Part shown: in pieces, positions 1 to 12,900 of the stretch
Numbering within the stretch: position 1 is the first letter of the stretch
Layout: each line of letters opens with the position of its first letter
Assembly: GCA_951804985.1 (NCBI GenBank)
Contig: OX638133.1
Coordinates: 5,352,501 to 5,416,500 of the forward strand
DNA from: Dryomyza anilis
Taxonomy: Eukaryota; Arthropoda; Insecta; Diptera; Dryomyzidae
Direction of reading: 5' to 3'
Length of the DNA: 64,000 nucleotides
Made by a program: the position numbers and the translations under genes
The notes under the pieces: generated by a model
What the model was told of the DNA's origin: nothing
The model's input: only the letters and a program-made list of their open reading frames with translations
Database searches by the model: none

Positions 1-3000
1 AATCTAAAAATAATTTAAATGTTCAAAATAGTATAAGTTTTTTTTTGTTTGTTTTACTTGATAGTTTAGTTATTTTATGTATGTATGTTTTATTTTTTGC
101 ATTATTTTATTCAGTAATCAGTATAAGTGTTAAGGCAGAGAATAGTGTAAATTTTATTGTGTGTGTAGATTGTGTGCAGACAGTTACAGTTTTATTCCAT
201 TTTTTTTTGTATGTTTTCTGTATAGATATATTATAAATGTATGTATATAGTTACAGCGTGTATTTGCTATAATATTTTGTGTGTTTTTGTTTTTTTTTAT
301 TATTTCTTTCTTTTGCTATAATCGTTCTTTGCTATACCATAATTGGGTTTAGTATTACTATCGGCTGTAATAAGTAATAAAAATTACACTACTCAACATA
401 GATCAATGCTATATCATTCGCGAGTGCTGATTTTGAATTGCAAACGAAAATTAAGGCGCACGTCTTAGAATAATAATAAAAAAAACAGTACTGTGCAAAA
501 CAAAATTGTTTATTTTTAAAAGTAGAAACTTTAGAAAGATATTAGTTATTTTGATACTGAGTTTAGACTATACTCTGCATAACCATACATAATTTTGTTG
601 TCAATCAGTAGTTGGTAAATGCTAACAAAATGATTCAAAAATAGTCTCAAAAAAATAAAAATTTTCCGTGTTTAGATCCAAATAACATAAAAAGGTATAG
701 GCATCTAATCATTATTTTTGTATATTAAAATTAGCCTTGACAATTTAAAGAAAAATTGCGTTTAAAGTTTTTGGAAAAAACTGGTTTTGCAAGGTACTGT
801 TTTTTTTTTCTAAGAAAATACTGAACAAATTTCGTATGCATTTTATTTTAAAACTTTAGATAATAAGGAAAAAAACAGAGTAAGCACTCAAAAAATATAT
901 AAAATTATAAAAAAGATGTGTGGTATATCTATAGAAATGTTTTGTAAAGTACTGTTTTTTTTTCTAAGAAATGACTGAAAAATTTCGAATGCATTTTATT
1001 TCAAAACTTTAGATAATAAGGAAAAACTGTGTAAGCACTCAAAATCAGCACATGTAAGATATATAGAATTGATGTGTGGTATATCTATAGAACTGTTTTG
1101 TAGAGTAGTATTATAACGTTGAACTTTTGCTATTTTTTTAATAGTTGCTCTAACGATTTCACTTTTATGTCTCTCTCTGTGTGTGTTTGTGTTTTTTGTG
1201 TGAATATTATTTATTGTAAACTTTCCAACATTTTTCCTACATACTTACAACAAACAGCAACATGCTACTGTTGGTTGTCTTACAAATGACTTGCTATTCT
1301 AGTGTATAAGCTATTTTACCATAATTTCTCTAGTAGTTTTTGTTCATATTCATCTTTTTCGGCCTATATTATAGCAGCCCTGCTCATGCGCAATCTTCCA
1401 CTTTGTCCTACATTTACTTAGTTATTTGTATAATATTTTTATTTTTATTAGCCTTGCTTTCTAACTTCTCACATGTCTATTGATATTAAGCTAAATGATA
1501 TGGTAACGTGTTATTTGATTAGGATTTTTTAATTAGCAAATCTTTTTTTGTTTTTTTTTTGTTGTTTGTCTCAATTTAAAGCAAAGCATTAAAGCAATCG
1601 TAGAAATGCATAGTTTTTGTGATAAAGTATAAATTGCATTTTGCAGAATCACTTTTTGTCGCTTTTGTATTTAATAGATGCAACTTTCGAAATTTAAAAT
1701 GTTTAATTATTGCTTTTTTATAAAGTAGCTATACTTTGCATGCATGCTTTAAGCCATTAATGAAATGTTTGGTAATTTGGTTTTAACATTATTGAAAATT
1801 CGGTTTAAACGACGACATCATGGCATTTGTCATAAATGTCTGTGTATGTTTTGGGCGGTACAAAAACGAGGTGGGACTGCGTAAATCAAAATTAGATTTG
1901 AAGTAAATTTTATCAGAAATCATTAAAAATGTTAATCCATAATTTTAACTAATTATAATTGCTTTTTATATACTTGTTCTTAATATGGCAGTGACTTTAT
2001 TTTGTTTTAATTTATTTAATTTTAATTTATATTTATATATTTTTAAACTAAACTGAACTAAGAAACTATATAGTTAAGGGTTATAATTGTTTTTTATATT
2101 TTTTTTATTTATGTATTTAACATCAATTTGCTCTAGTTTATATATATATATATATATATTTCTTTTTGCGTGTAACTACATACATATTAACTATTTAATT
2201 AGCTTTTGGTAACAATATTAACTGTTTGGTTTTAATACGTTTAATGATGCATAAATATTTAGCGGTTTTTAAGTTATGCTTATGAAGAAATCTCTTTTTA
2301 ATTTATGGAAATTATAAATGAAATCGATATATGAAGCAGTTCAGCATAGTTCTAAATTGAAAAGACATTTTCCCAAAACTATATTTGAATTTGAAAGCAA
2401 AAAAAAAAAAAAAAACATTTTAAAATTGTGTATTTCGGTGTATTTTTAAATATCAGTAAAACGTATTAAATTGTTTTTATATTAATAGTACAAAATAACT
2501 TTTTAATTTACAAAAATTGGAATATCCCACATAATATATGTATCTATCTAAATAAAACTGCATACTAAACAATAATACTGTGAATTATTTTAAATTGTTA
2601 GAATTTTTAATATTTTTCTCCAAATTGTGACATGCCGAACCACTACGCACACCATTTCATAATATTTGATATACATCATACATTTTGTAAATTATTTGTC
2701 GTATAGTGTAGTAGAAAATAATAATTTTAATTATCTAAATTACGAAACAGCAGCAGTTGAACGCTGGAAATATGCTATATTTGTTGAGTTTTGGTTTTTT
2801 TGTTTGTGTTGTTTTCTTTAAGTTTAGACAAGAATAAAGTCGATGAAAAAGATTAAGAAGAAATAAACTTATTTTAAGTTACAGTTAAAAAGTGCTGCAG
2901 TTTTGTGAATGCAATTAAACTATAGTATTTTTGTTTTGCTTTTTTTTTCTTTAATAATAGAATTTATTATTTTTATTATTGAGATATTCTGTTTATGTAA

Positions 3001-3521
3001 ACATTAAAAAGAATTTTTGTTAATATAATTATTTTATTTGTTTTTTTTTTATTCTTTTGCATTATTATGTTTTAATTTGTCTAATATTTACACTAGCATA
3101 TTTTATTATTTTTTACTATAATTTTCACTAACTATAACAGTGATAAATTTATGTTTTATGTACTTATGTTAAATTAATTTTTTTATGATTTACTTTTTAA
3201 CTAGTTTATGCGCCAATCTGTTATAAATATTTTTTTTTCATTTCATTTTTATATGGACGCCTTTTAGTAATTCTAGTACATATATTATTCTCATTAAATA
3301 CAGAATTTAAATCATCCTAGGTTTTGTTTCAAAAGGCGTCGTTACAAATATTATTTGAATTTACTATTTCATTTAATGCGCTTTTATTTTATGTATTTTT
3401 TGTAATCAAAACAATTTTTATTTTGAAAATGTTTATTAATGAATTGAATAACATCACAAATGCAATATATTTTTGTTCTTGAAAAATAATAAATGTTAAA
3501 CTTCTTACAAAATTTTAACTT
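1..3521. other. AT-rich flank downstream of brp, no gene seen
   Basis: Mostly A/T tracts and homopolymers. It may include distal 3' UTR. The only recognised structures are the foldback copy at 386-1112 and an (AT)n run near 2140-2158. The small open frame at 45-236 has no coding character. Confidence 0.6.
386..1112. mobile_element. long-TIR foldback element family F, copy 1 (degenerate)
   Basis: The left end, ACACTACTCAACATAG with CGAGTGCTGATTTTGA inside, is mirrored at the right end, which carries GCACTCAAAATCAGCAC and then GTAGAGTAGTATT. The interior shows a repeated block (around 800-905 and 945-1040) containing TAGATAATAAGGAAAAA. The same ends occur at 21953-23409 and 25451-26461. No coding capacity. 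Confidence 0.55.
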
Positions 3522-3527
3522 TTTATT
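3522..3527 (-). terminator. first canonical AATAAA after the brp stop (candidate poly(A) signal)
   Basis: Reading leftwards from the stop at 3897, the first AATAAA on the minus strand is at 3527-3522, giving a minimal 3' UTR of about 390 nt. Further AATAAA motifs follow in this AT-rich sequence, so the true cleavage site is uncertain. Confidence 0.3.
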
Positions 3528-3896
3528 CATGCAACGAAATTATTATTATTATTGTTGATAATAGTTTTTTGTTGTTGTTGTTAAAGTTAAACCAGAAAGG
3601 CTTGCCGTAATATTAAATTACGTCCTAATAACTGCGACCCGTACTTCTATGGGGGTCGGGTCTCCTCCCACCTACGGCCACTTACGGCTTTAATGTGCGT
3701 CACTTTACGTCATGGCGAGCAGCATGAGGTTCTTATAATATCAATATGGCGGCTTTATACCATTCTTTTATAGCACCGTCTATTGTGCTCCTTACAGAGC
3801 TTTTCCATTATGTTATTGCTACAAAATACAAGCATATGCCGCCTTTTTGTTTTGGTTTTGCAAGTATGCTGTGTGTTTCATGTCTAAATAATTCAT

Positions 3897-3932
3897 TTAG
3901 AAGAAGCTCTTCAAGAAGCCAGCTGGTCCAGC
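3897..3932 (-). CDS. brp: brp terminal coding exon 19 (AGPAGFLKSFF, stop)
   Basis: Acceptor TTTTATAG at 3934-3933, then 11 codons AGPAGFLKSFF and TAA at 3899-3897. These are the last 11 residues of the fly protein as I recall it. In Drosophila the last 17 residues are required for vesicle tethering at the T-bar (brp-nude phenotype), so this 36-nt exon carries a key functional element. It is far too short to be found by ORF length. Confidence 0.93.
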   Translation of the reverse strand, partial: AGPAGFLKSFF

Positions 3933-6900
3933 CTATAAAAATAAATGTTTTTAATTATAAATTTTGTTATTATTTTAAATTTTATTGTGCAAGAAAAAAA
4001 TGTCCATCACATTAATTACTATATCTTTTTTAGAAATCATAAAAAAAACTAAATTGGTATGTAAAGGTTTTTTTTTAACAGGGACGCTACAAAAGTAGAG
4101 CGACTGGGACAGCAAACGACGCCATATTTCTTGCCGCTCTTTTGGCATTTCTCTTCAGTAAGGTTTGCCATTTCATGATGGAAAGATATACGAATTCGAA
4201 TTTCGGTAGTAAATTTTAATAATTTCGACTCGTTGTTGGCTCGTATATATTTCAATCATGAAATGGCAAACCTTACTGAAGAGAAATGTCAAAAGAGCGG
4301 CAAGAAATATGGCGTCGTTTGCTGTACCTGTCGCTCTACTTTTGTAGCGTCCCTGTTGAAAAACCCTTGAAAAAAACTTTTGTAGCGCTCCTATTGAAAA
4401 CCCCTTTATAAGGCTATGGAATGAAAAATCTATTTATAACTTCTTAGAAGTGGACAACAAAAAATTGCTAGGGAACTAAAAATTGAATCAATCACTATTT
4501 CGAAGGTAATAAATAAGTTTAAATAGGACCTGATCATTACACAGAAGGCAGATTCTGGGAGAAATATAGGGGATCTGTGACAAGAAAAAAATCAAAGAAG
4601 ATTAGTATCTTGTTCAAGAAAATTTCTAATATTTCAGGCAAAGAAATGGCCAAAAACTGCATTGTGCGGAGTCATTTGTTCTTAGGATCAAAAAATATGG
4701 ACTAAAGATATTGAAGGTACAAGAATGTGGTGAAGTACATTGGGGGAAAAAAAACGTTCCAAAAGATTGAAAAGTATTTATTTTTGAAACATTTAAGTGC
4801 TATATAATGATTAAGGAACGTACGTCTTAGTCGACTTATCGCAACCTCATGGAGAGGAATTTTATACTGCAGATTCATAAGGAAATGTGGACCAAAAATT
4901 TAAGATCTAGAAGCAATCGAAAATTCCTACCCATTTTCTTTATATTGCGACCAATCTGCAGTTGTTACAAAAGAAGTAAGACCTTCATCATCACGGGCAA
5001 AATAAACTCCAATATTTACATTCAAGAATTCTTGGGGACGAGATTACTGCCATTTTGGTATGAACATGAAGTGTCTAAATAAATTTGGCAGTCTCCTGCC
5101 TAACCTCCTCCACTACAATAAAACGACCTTCAAATGATACACAAGCAATAACGTCATATTGGTGGCTCGAATTACAAATCTACCAAATTACCCAGAACTT
5201 AGGCCAAAAAAAAGGTACTGGGCTAGTCAAAAATAAAATGTGGTTAACAAAGAAGGTCATTAATGACATTTAATATTTCAGGTAAAAGGGGTCTGCAGCA
5301 TCCAGGAAGGTGTCCTAAACTACCGAAAAGTTATTAACAAAGGGGGTGCCAGAAAAATAAATCAGGGTCGACTTGGATAGTAGGTTTCAAATTTTCCCGA
5401 CATTTTTGATATTGGCAAGTTCAAAACAAACATTCACCGACACTGCTTCTTTTTTTCCCCTACCCTTTAACATATCATCCCTTCTTACGAAACACACTGT
5501 ACATTGCATGTATAGAGGGCATGAACTGAGCGTTGGTTAATTTCTAATACAAAAGTCATCTATCATCTTTTAGGCTACCTGATCAGGATAGCAACTTCAA
5601 ATAACGTCAGGTTTTGAATCAGCTACTGGTGTGGCCATATGATTTCCACTTTTATAGTTTTTTCAGGTGTGAAAACGTTTAAAGTCATTTGCAAGAAACA
5701 TTGTTACGTGCTATAAGTAACAATGTTTCTTGCAAACGACTATTGTCAGTTTTTAATTTAATTCTTTATTTTTAATTTAACAACTTACGTCTTGTTGTTG
5801 CTGTGTTTGTGCTTGTTTTACTTTTGCTTGAGCTATTTTTAAGGCCCTGTGGATTGAATGAAAAATCATTGAAATTTTTAATTTTTTGTTTTTCCCAAAA
5901 AATAATACTCACTGTTGCAAGTCCATAATTGTCTTCTCCTTGGCGTTTTGCTCCTCCTGTGACATTTGCACCAGTTGCAATAGTCGCTCGGTTTCCGTCG
6001 CTGCCTTCTTGTGCTCCTCCTTTGTGTTTTGCAGCTCCTTGATGCAACTACGCAAAACATTTCAATTGATTTATTACGTTATTAAAAACGACTTCCTTGT
6101 TGTGTGTTACTTACGCCTCCAATTGTCGCTGGGTATCCATGAGTTTTTTGTTGAGCTCACCCGCGGCTGCTGCGCCACCTCCTTGCGTTTGCAGCGATTT
6201 TTCCAACTGATCCATCTGCTCCTTCCGTTTGCGCAACTGTACATCGAAATCGGCCATCTTGCGTTCCTTCTCCTCGATGTCTTTTCGCTTGGCCTCGATT
6301 TGTTTGCGCTGCTCCTCGATGATCTTGCGTTCGCTCTCGATCGTCTTGGCTTGGTTGTCGATCTGTTTGCGCACCTCCTCCAACTGTTGTTGCTGTTGCT
6401 GCAGTTGTTGTCGTTGAACATCGGTGGCGGCAGCGCCTGCGTTGCCAGCCTGTTGAAGTTGCTGCATTTGCTGTTGCAGCGTCTGGATCTGTTGCTGTAA
6501 CTGTTGTATTTGTTGCTGTGACGTCTGTAGTTGTTTGGACTGTTCCTGGTTGGCCATCTTTGGAGTTTAAATATATTTAATTATGTAAATTATTTACAAA
6601 AACAATTGTTTATCTTATTACCTGGCTCTTTTCCAGCTCCTGTACTAAAAGTTCCAACTGTTGCTGGAATCGATCACGTTCCACGCAAGCAGCCTGCAGT
6701 TCACCCTTGACCTTTTCCAGCTCCTTGCCATTGACTTGCGCGCCTGCGGGTTGTGCTTGTTGGTTGAGCGCCAGTTGCTGTTGCTGCTGTTGGATTTGTT
6801 GCTGCATTAGTTGCATCTGCTTGTGTTGCTCCTTGATGTGTTGGTCCATCATCTGTAATGCCATCAAACGTTACAATTAGTTAAGACATTATTGTGGTTA

Positions 6901-9900
6901 GAGTCCCTGCTTATTATCAAGCGCTCTTACCTGCAGGCGTTTATGCATTTCTTGTGCCGCCTTATCTGCCATCTCTGCTTTCGCCTTCTCCGTATCGATC
7001 ATCTTGCGGAACTTTTCGACTTCTTCTCGACTGGCTCCACCTGCTGCCGCTGCAGCAGCTGGCCCCGCTGCCGCCAGCGCTTTCTCTGATTCCAGTAGTT
7101 TCTGCTGCATCAGCTGCAGCTCCTGCTGCATAGCTTGTAGTTCGGCGGGCGCAGCCGGTGCCACCGGATGTCCGTTGCGCATTTTACGATTTTCGTCGCG
7201 AGCTTTTTGTAGCTCCGCCTCGGCGTTTTGCAGCTCTTTCTGGAAGTTCATCAATATTTCTTGGCTCTTCTCCAGCTGCAACACGAGCTGTTCGCGTTCC
7301 ATGGCCAATTGCTTGCAATCGTTCTCCAGTTTCTGCATGTGCTTCTCCAGCTGTGGATGTGGCTTATCGGCAGCCACGGCATTTCTGCTCTGCGTCTGAC
7401 GCAGTGTCTCTCTCTCTGCTTCAGTCTTCTCGAGGCGATCGTGCAGACGTCCTAGCTCGGCGGACATACGTTCGAATTCAATTCGTGTTGATTCGTTGGT
7501 CTCTTGTTGCTTCGCTAAATGCATTTGTGCCTTCTCGAGCTCCTTGGCCAGGCGCCCGGCTTCCAATTCGGTGGCATCGCGTGATTGCAGTGCCTTCTCG
7601 AGGCGATCACGCAAACGATCGATCTCTTGACGTTCGCCCACCGATACTGTTGTGCGCACCGATTCGGCCGGACTTACGGCGGATTGTTGCTGCAAACGCA
7701 ACCGATCGACCTCCTTTAGAAGCTTCTCGTGCTTATCGCGAGCCTTTTCACGTTCAATGTGCGCGCGTTCTAGTTCACTGCGCTGTTTCTCTTGGTGCGC
7801 CAACAACTTCGCAACCTCGCCCTTTGACAGCTCCAGCTGCAATGTGGTCTCGTGCAACTTTGTCTCCATGTTTTGTATCTCATTCTCGATCTTCTCATAT
7901 TTGTCCTTGTATTTCTCGAATGACTCAGACTCATACTGCGACTTGCCACGTATGGTTTCGAGCTCCATGAGTGTTTTGTCGAGTTTTTCGCGCAATCGTT
8001 CGTTCTCCTCTTTCAGGCGACGCGTCTCGCGACCATATGTATCCGTGTCCTGCAGCTTTCTAAGTTCCACCTGGCTTTTCTCATAGCGATCGCGCATTTT
8101 CTCCATCTCAACTGCATAGTGTGCGGCCTCTTCCTTGGCTGCCTCAACGCTGACACTGGCTTTGCTCTGGGCGGCATGAGCACGTTCCAACTCATATGTG
8201 ACGCGTTCTAGCTCCGACTGAAGGTGTTCTTTTTCGCCTTGCGCACGTCGCAAATCTGTTTGGATTTTGTCGAAACGTTCGCGATTGTGATCTAATTCGG
8301 CACGCGCATTATCTTCGCATTCCTTGGATCTGCTCAGTTGTAGTGCAGCACGATCACATGCCTCTTGCAAGCGTGTGCTCTCCTCCTGCAACTTTCGCAG
8401 ATCTTCGCGTGCCTTAGATGCTGCTAGTGCCGAGCGCTCCGCTTCAACTTCCAGGCGTGCACGATCCGCTTCTGCAGTGTCGCAACGTGACTGCAGACGG
8501 TAAATTTCATTTTGTGCCCGATCGTACTTTTCCAGCATTTTCTCGAACTCCTTGTTAGAGGTGTCCTTTTCGTCGATCAGTTTCTGGCTGGCATACAACG
8601 CTTTGTCCAATTTCTCCTTGAGGATCTCAACTTCGGTGACGGCATCGTCACGTTCCATCTGAAATAACATATACCATATTATAACTGTATATAAGCCGAG
8701 TTCCCTTTTTTTTAAATCAGCATTTTTCAAAAGCTACAATATACAAACAGCCAAATTATTACGTCCAATTCATGCTCGGTCTTTAGAATTTTGATTTTTT
8801 ATTGAATTACCTCTATAATCAGCGGAGAAACAAAATAAGACTGTTATAAAATAATGATGTGTTAAATTGTCTCCGGTTGCGATACTAGTTTTGTTTTATA
8901 GAGGTTGTATCACAGATAAAAAATTAGTTTTCAGCAAACATAATTAAAATCATAAATTGTAAGAACGTGTATGATATGATTTTTAAGTAAATAGTTTTTA
9001 AACTGAAAAATGTATGAAACTAGTTATAATTATATTATGTTTGCTGTAAAATAAGTTTTCTCTCCCTGATATACTTTATATCTAATCACCATCAAGGTTA
9101 AAAAGGTTCTTCATATAGTCTCTTATATGAATTTAGTTCTAAATCCAATTTATAGCCTTTTTTGTTCCTTCTGTCACTGATTAATAGAGAATTACCTGCA
9201 ATTTCTGTTGGGTAGCGTGAGATTTCTCATAGCGTTCCTTGAGCACCTCCAAATCTGTCTGCATTGCTTCCCTGTCTCGTGCGGCCTTCATGAGCAATGT
9301 CTGCGAAGATTCAGAGCGCTCCTTGAGTGTCTCCAACTCATCGGAGAACTGATCTCGCTCTTTTTGTATGCGCGCAAGTTGCATCTACATTAAGTTATTA
9401 TTTGGTTTTATGTTAAGTAACTAATCATAACGTAACATAACATAATAGCATAGTATATGTATATACAGAAAATAGGACAATCGATAGATACTTCGACAGG
9501 ACAGACACAAACAACAATGATGTGGACAATCACGATACAAGCATGATGCGCACGATATAACTATTTGGAAGAGCTTGATATTTCAATTTAATGTGAGAAT
9601 TCAGTAAATACGATCGGAAAGCAATATTGATCTCAAGTCTTGTCTCGAACAGACTGATTTTACTTAATATCGTGTGCACCACTGAAGACAACAAAGAACA
9701 GATTATACCTGAGTCTTTTCCAGCTTCTCGCGTATGCGATCTGTGTCCAGGGCCAGTGTTTCACGCTCCTTCTGCATGCGGGCTGCCTGTCCGAGCGCCT
9801 TGTCCAGCTGTGACTGCAAGTTGTCGTAATCGTATGTGACCTTCTCCTTCTCAAGCACCAGTCTACGATTCTCCGTGCTGGCCTTGTCCAACTTCTCCTG

Positions 9901-12900
9901 TAGATGATCGGCTTCATTTTGTGCCTTATCCAGCGAGTTTTGCAGTTTCTCCTGCTGAAGTTGTGCCTTGCCCAAGGTGGCCTGAGTACGTTCCATTTCC
10001 TCCTTGATCTTGTCGGCCTCAGAGAAAGCCTTTCAAATGAAAAGTATTTGATATAAAAATGTGCCTTAATTTTTAAGTTATCTTAGAGAGCCCACCCTAT
10101 CGCGATCTGCGTGAATACGAGCAACACTGCCTTGTGCCTTCTCAAGCTCTTGTCGCAAACTCTCCTGTTCGCCTTGCGCATTCTCGAGCTTAGCCTTGAG
10201 TCGATACACTTCGCCCTGGCTCTTCTCGAGTTTCTCCTGCAGAGCGGTTGCTTCTTCTCGAGCACGTTCGGCATCCGACTAAAATGTGTTTTTGCGAAAA
10301 AGATACCAATATTTAGCAATTCATATTTCATAAGAGTTACGATTTGCACATAGGAGCAACAAGACTACTTCCATTAAAAAGAGTTAACAAAAGAACAGAG
10401 GACTTAAAATATAGTCCAAAGAAACAAATTAACGACATTAATGACTTTAAATATTTAGTTACAATTTAAGGAAATAAAAACCGCTTAGTACAGAGTATGA
10501 TCATCATTTTATAGTATTAACAATTTTAGTAAATTCTGTGCTAAGCGTTTTCGACTGTACATAGAATGTTTAAATTTATTTGTCGAAGAAAGATGCCAAG
10601 TCCAATTTTTCGAATAAAACTCATATGTTGAACTAAAAATAAAATAAAACATATGACATTGATTTGGATTATTCTTTGGAAGTTTTTCGAAGTCAAATAT
10701 AATACATATTTAATTTAAAATATACTTGGCATCTCGAATTTTAGTTTTTTAATAAAAAAAACTTTAGGCCTTATAGGTCAAAATGTATTTATACAAAAGG
10801 CTAGCATGGAATGAATGCATTATTTGAATGATACTTGCATCAATTACTAATGTGTTTATATGAGGCAAATGTACGCACAATAAAACGCTATACAACAAAT
10901 GGATTTTAATTTGTTTTTCAATATTACATACAACAAGCCTTTTTGCAAATAATAATATAATAAATTAAGCAAGACGATAGTTATCTATTTATATTATATT
11001 AAATTTGTTTTATTTTTCTATTTACAGAAAATACGTCTGAATGTATTATAACATCGTTTTTTACATATTTGAGCCGATAAAACAAGAACCAACATCATGG
11101 AATTTACATTGCAAAGACAACTGGCGAAACTTTTTATATGCTACCAAAACTGTTGGGCAGTTTTGTGGTAAGTACATTTATGGTTGTTACTATTAAGCAT
11201 ATTAGTATTTCGTAAAATAACTGTGCAAAATTACCCTTTTTTCCGTGCAACTCTGATAATTTATAGGAAATACTTTTATTAACTCGACATGATTTTTAGA
11301 ATAAGTAACACAACAAAAAATGAGAAAAAGAGTTTTCGAAGTAAATGCCACTATTTTTATATTATAGGAAATGACCCGCAGAAATCAGCATCACTTTCCG
11401 AGTCGATTTAGACATGTCTGTCCGCCTATCGGTCATTCCACGTCAAACTGGGCACTTTTGAGATTTACAATTTTTGATTTCGTTGAAAATTTGCAGTCTT
11501 GTTCTATGTCGAAAAATACTTTACACCCCTACCCCTTAATAAATTAAAAAATTTCGTTGAAATTCAACATTTTGCACTAGTTAAATAACTATAGCACGTG
11601 AACCATAAGTTCAATATGGAAAAATTTGATCTCATTTGAAAGGAAATAGATACACGATTACTTGAAAAATATTATTCCGAATACGATAAAATTTAGTTTC
11701 AATATATTTTAGTAGATAGGTAATTTTAAGTTCCAAACTAAGTCAAATTTGTTAACGTACTCAACCACATTCCATACAAGATATTGGTTTACTTTTTAGG
11801 ATTCCATATCTTGTAAAGTACTCAAGATAAAGTTTTGAATTTTAAAATTAGTTATAACAAATTAATTATCAATGCGTGCTAAAATGGGGCGTGATCCGCC
11901 CACATTTATTCTTTTTATACCCTACACTATGAGTGAAAGGGTGTATTCAGTTTGGTCGCCGCACATTGGGAAAAACATAGTCAAAACGCTAGCATTGGAG
12001 GTAACTAAAAATTTTGGAATTTAAACTTGTTTCTTTGTTTTTAGTAATTTGGACACATCAATAATGTAGAAAATGAACTTTGCAAGTAATTTGAACCAAG
12101 GGCTTACGGTTTACGGTCACCTAAAATGATTTTTTCTCTATCAAAATAATGTAATTGTCAATGTTGAATACAAATCGCTGTAGAATCGCCATTTTTATTG
12201 GAATCTGATAATTTTTAGTAGTTACATTAAGAACATTAATACAATTTAAGGTAAAATGTGTATTTTAGTTCTATTTTTTAGGTGGATATGGGTAGTTAAA
12301 CTTATCTTTTAATTTTTAATTATTTTTTTAATTGTGTATTTTCAATGGAATAGAACTTGTTTCGGATCAACCAAATACTTATGTACTGATTAGTGGGATC
12401 CTTTACCTACATGCCAGTACTAAATTTATCTGCAACTATTTGCAACTAATTAAGATATTTCGATTTTAAGATATCTCTACAAAAAAAATGTATATTTAAA
12501 AAAAATTTTTACTTATCACGATTAACCCTTGTATGGTACTTGGGTTTGGAAAACCGAAGAAAAAATGGTCACCTATTTTACCGTATGACATTTTAACACA
12601 ATTTAAGACGTTTTGTCTAATATTTTTAAAAGAAAACGTCAAAAAAGGGTTAAATGGGTTAACGTAATCTCTAAGAAGTGTATATTATTTGATTAAAAGT
12701 CTTCGATAATAAAAATTTAAATAGTATATTGAGTTAAACTAGTTTTTTTTTCATATGATTTAATTTAATGTTTTACCCACTTTAACTAACTATAATAAAG
12801 TTTTTATGCCCCAATTTGCAAAATAATGGTACGAGGTATGTGTATTACGTGGTATGTGTATTTTTATTTCTGACTGGCTTTCCGAATCTATTGACATAAC

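Larger units (their letters stand above)
3933..5788 (-). other. brp intron 18, filled with transposon remnants
   Basis: 1856-nt intron between exon 18 and the terminal exon. Nearly all of it is accounted for by a foldback copy (4062-4408), a decayed Tc1/mariner transposase (about 4440-5350) and a perfect hairpin (5684-5740). Confidence 0.8.

Noticed and set aside
3746..4015. 89-codon plus-strand frame
   Set aside because: It runs over the brp terminal exon and 3' UTR antisense, AT-driven, no homology recognised.
7158..7970. 270-codon plus-strand frame, and others at 5886-6500 and 7004-8086
   Set aside because: Antisense shadows of brp exons 14-17. The minus strand has homology and splice borders, while these are low-complexity Ser/Cys/Leu- or Arg/Ala-rich frames.
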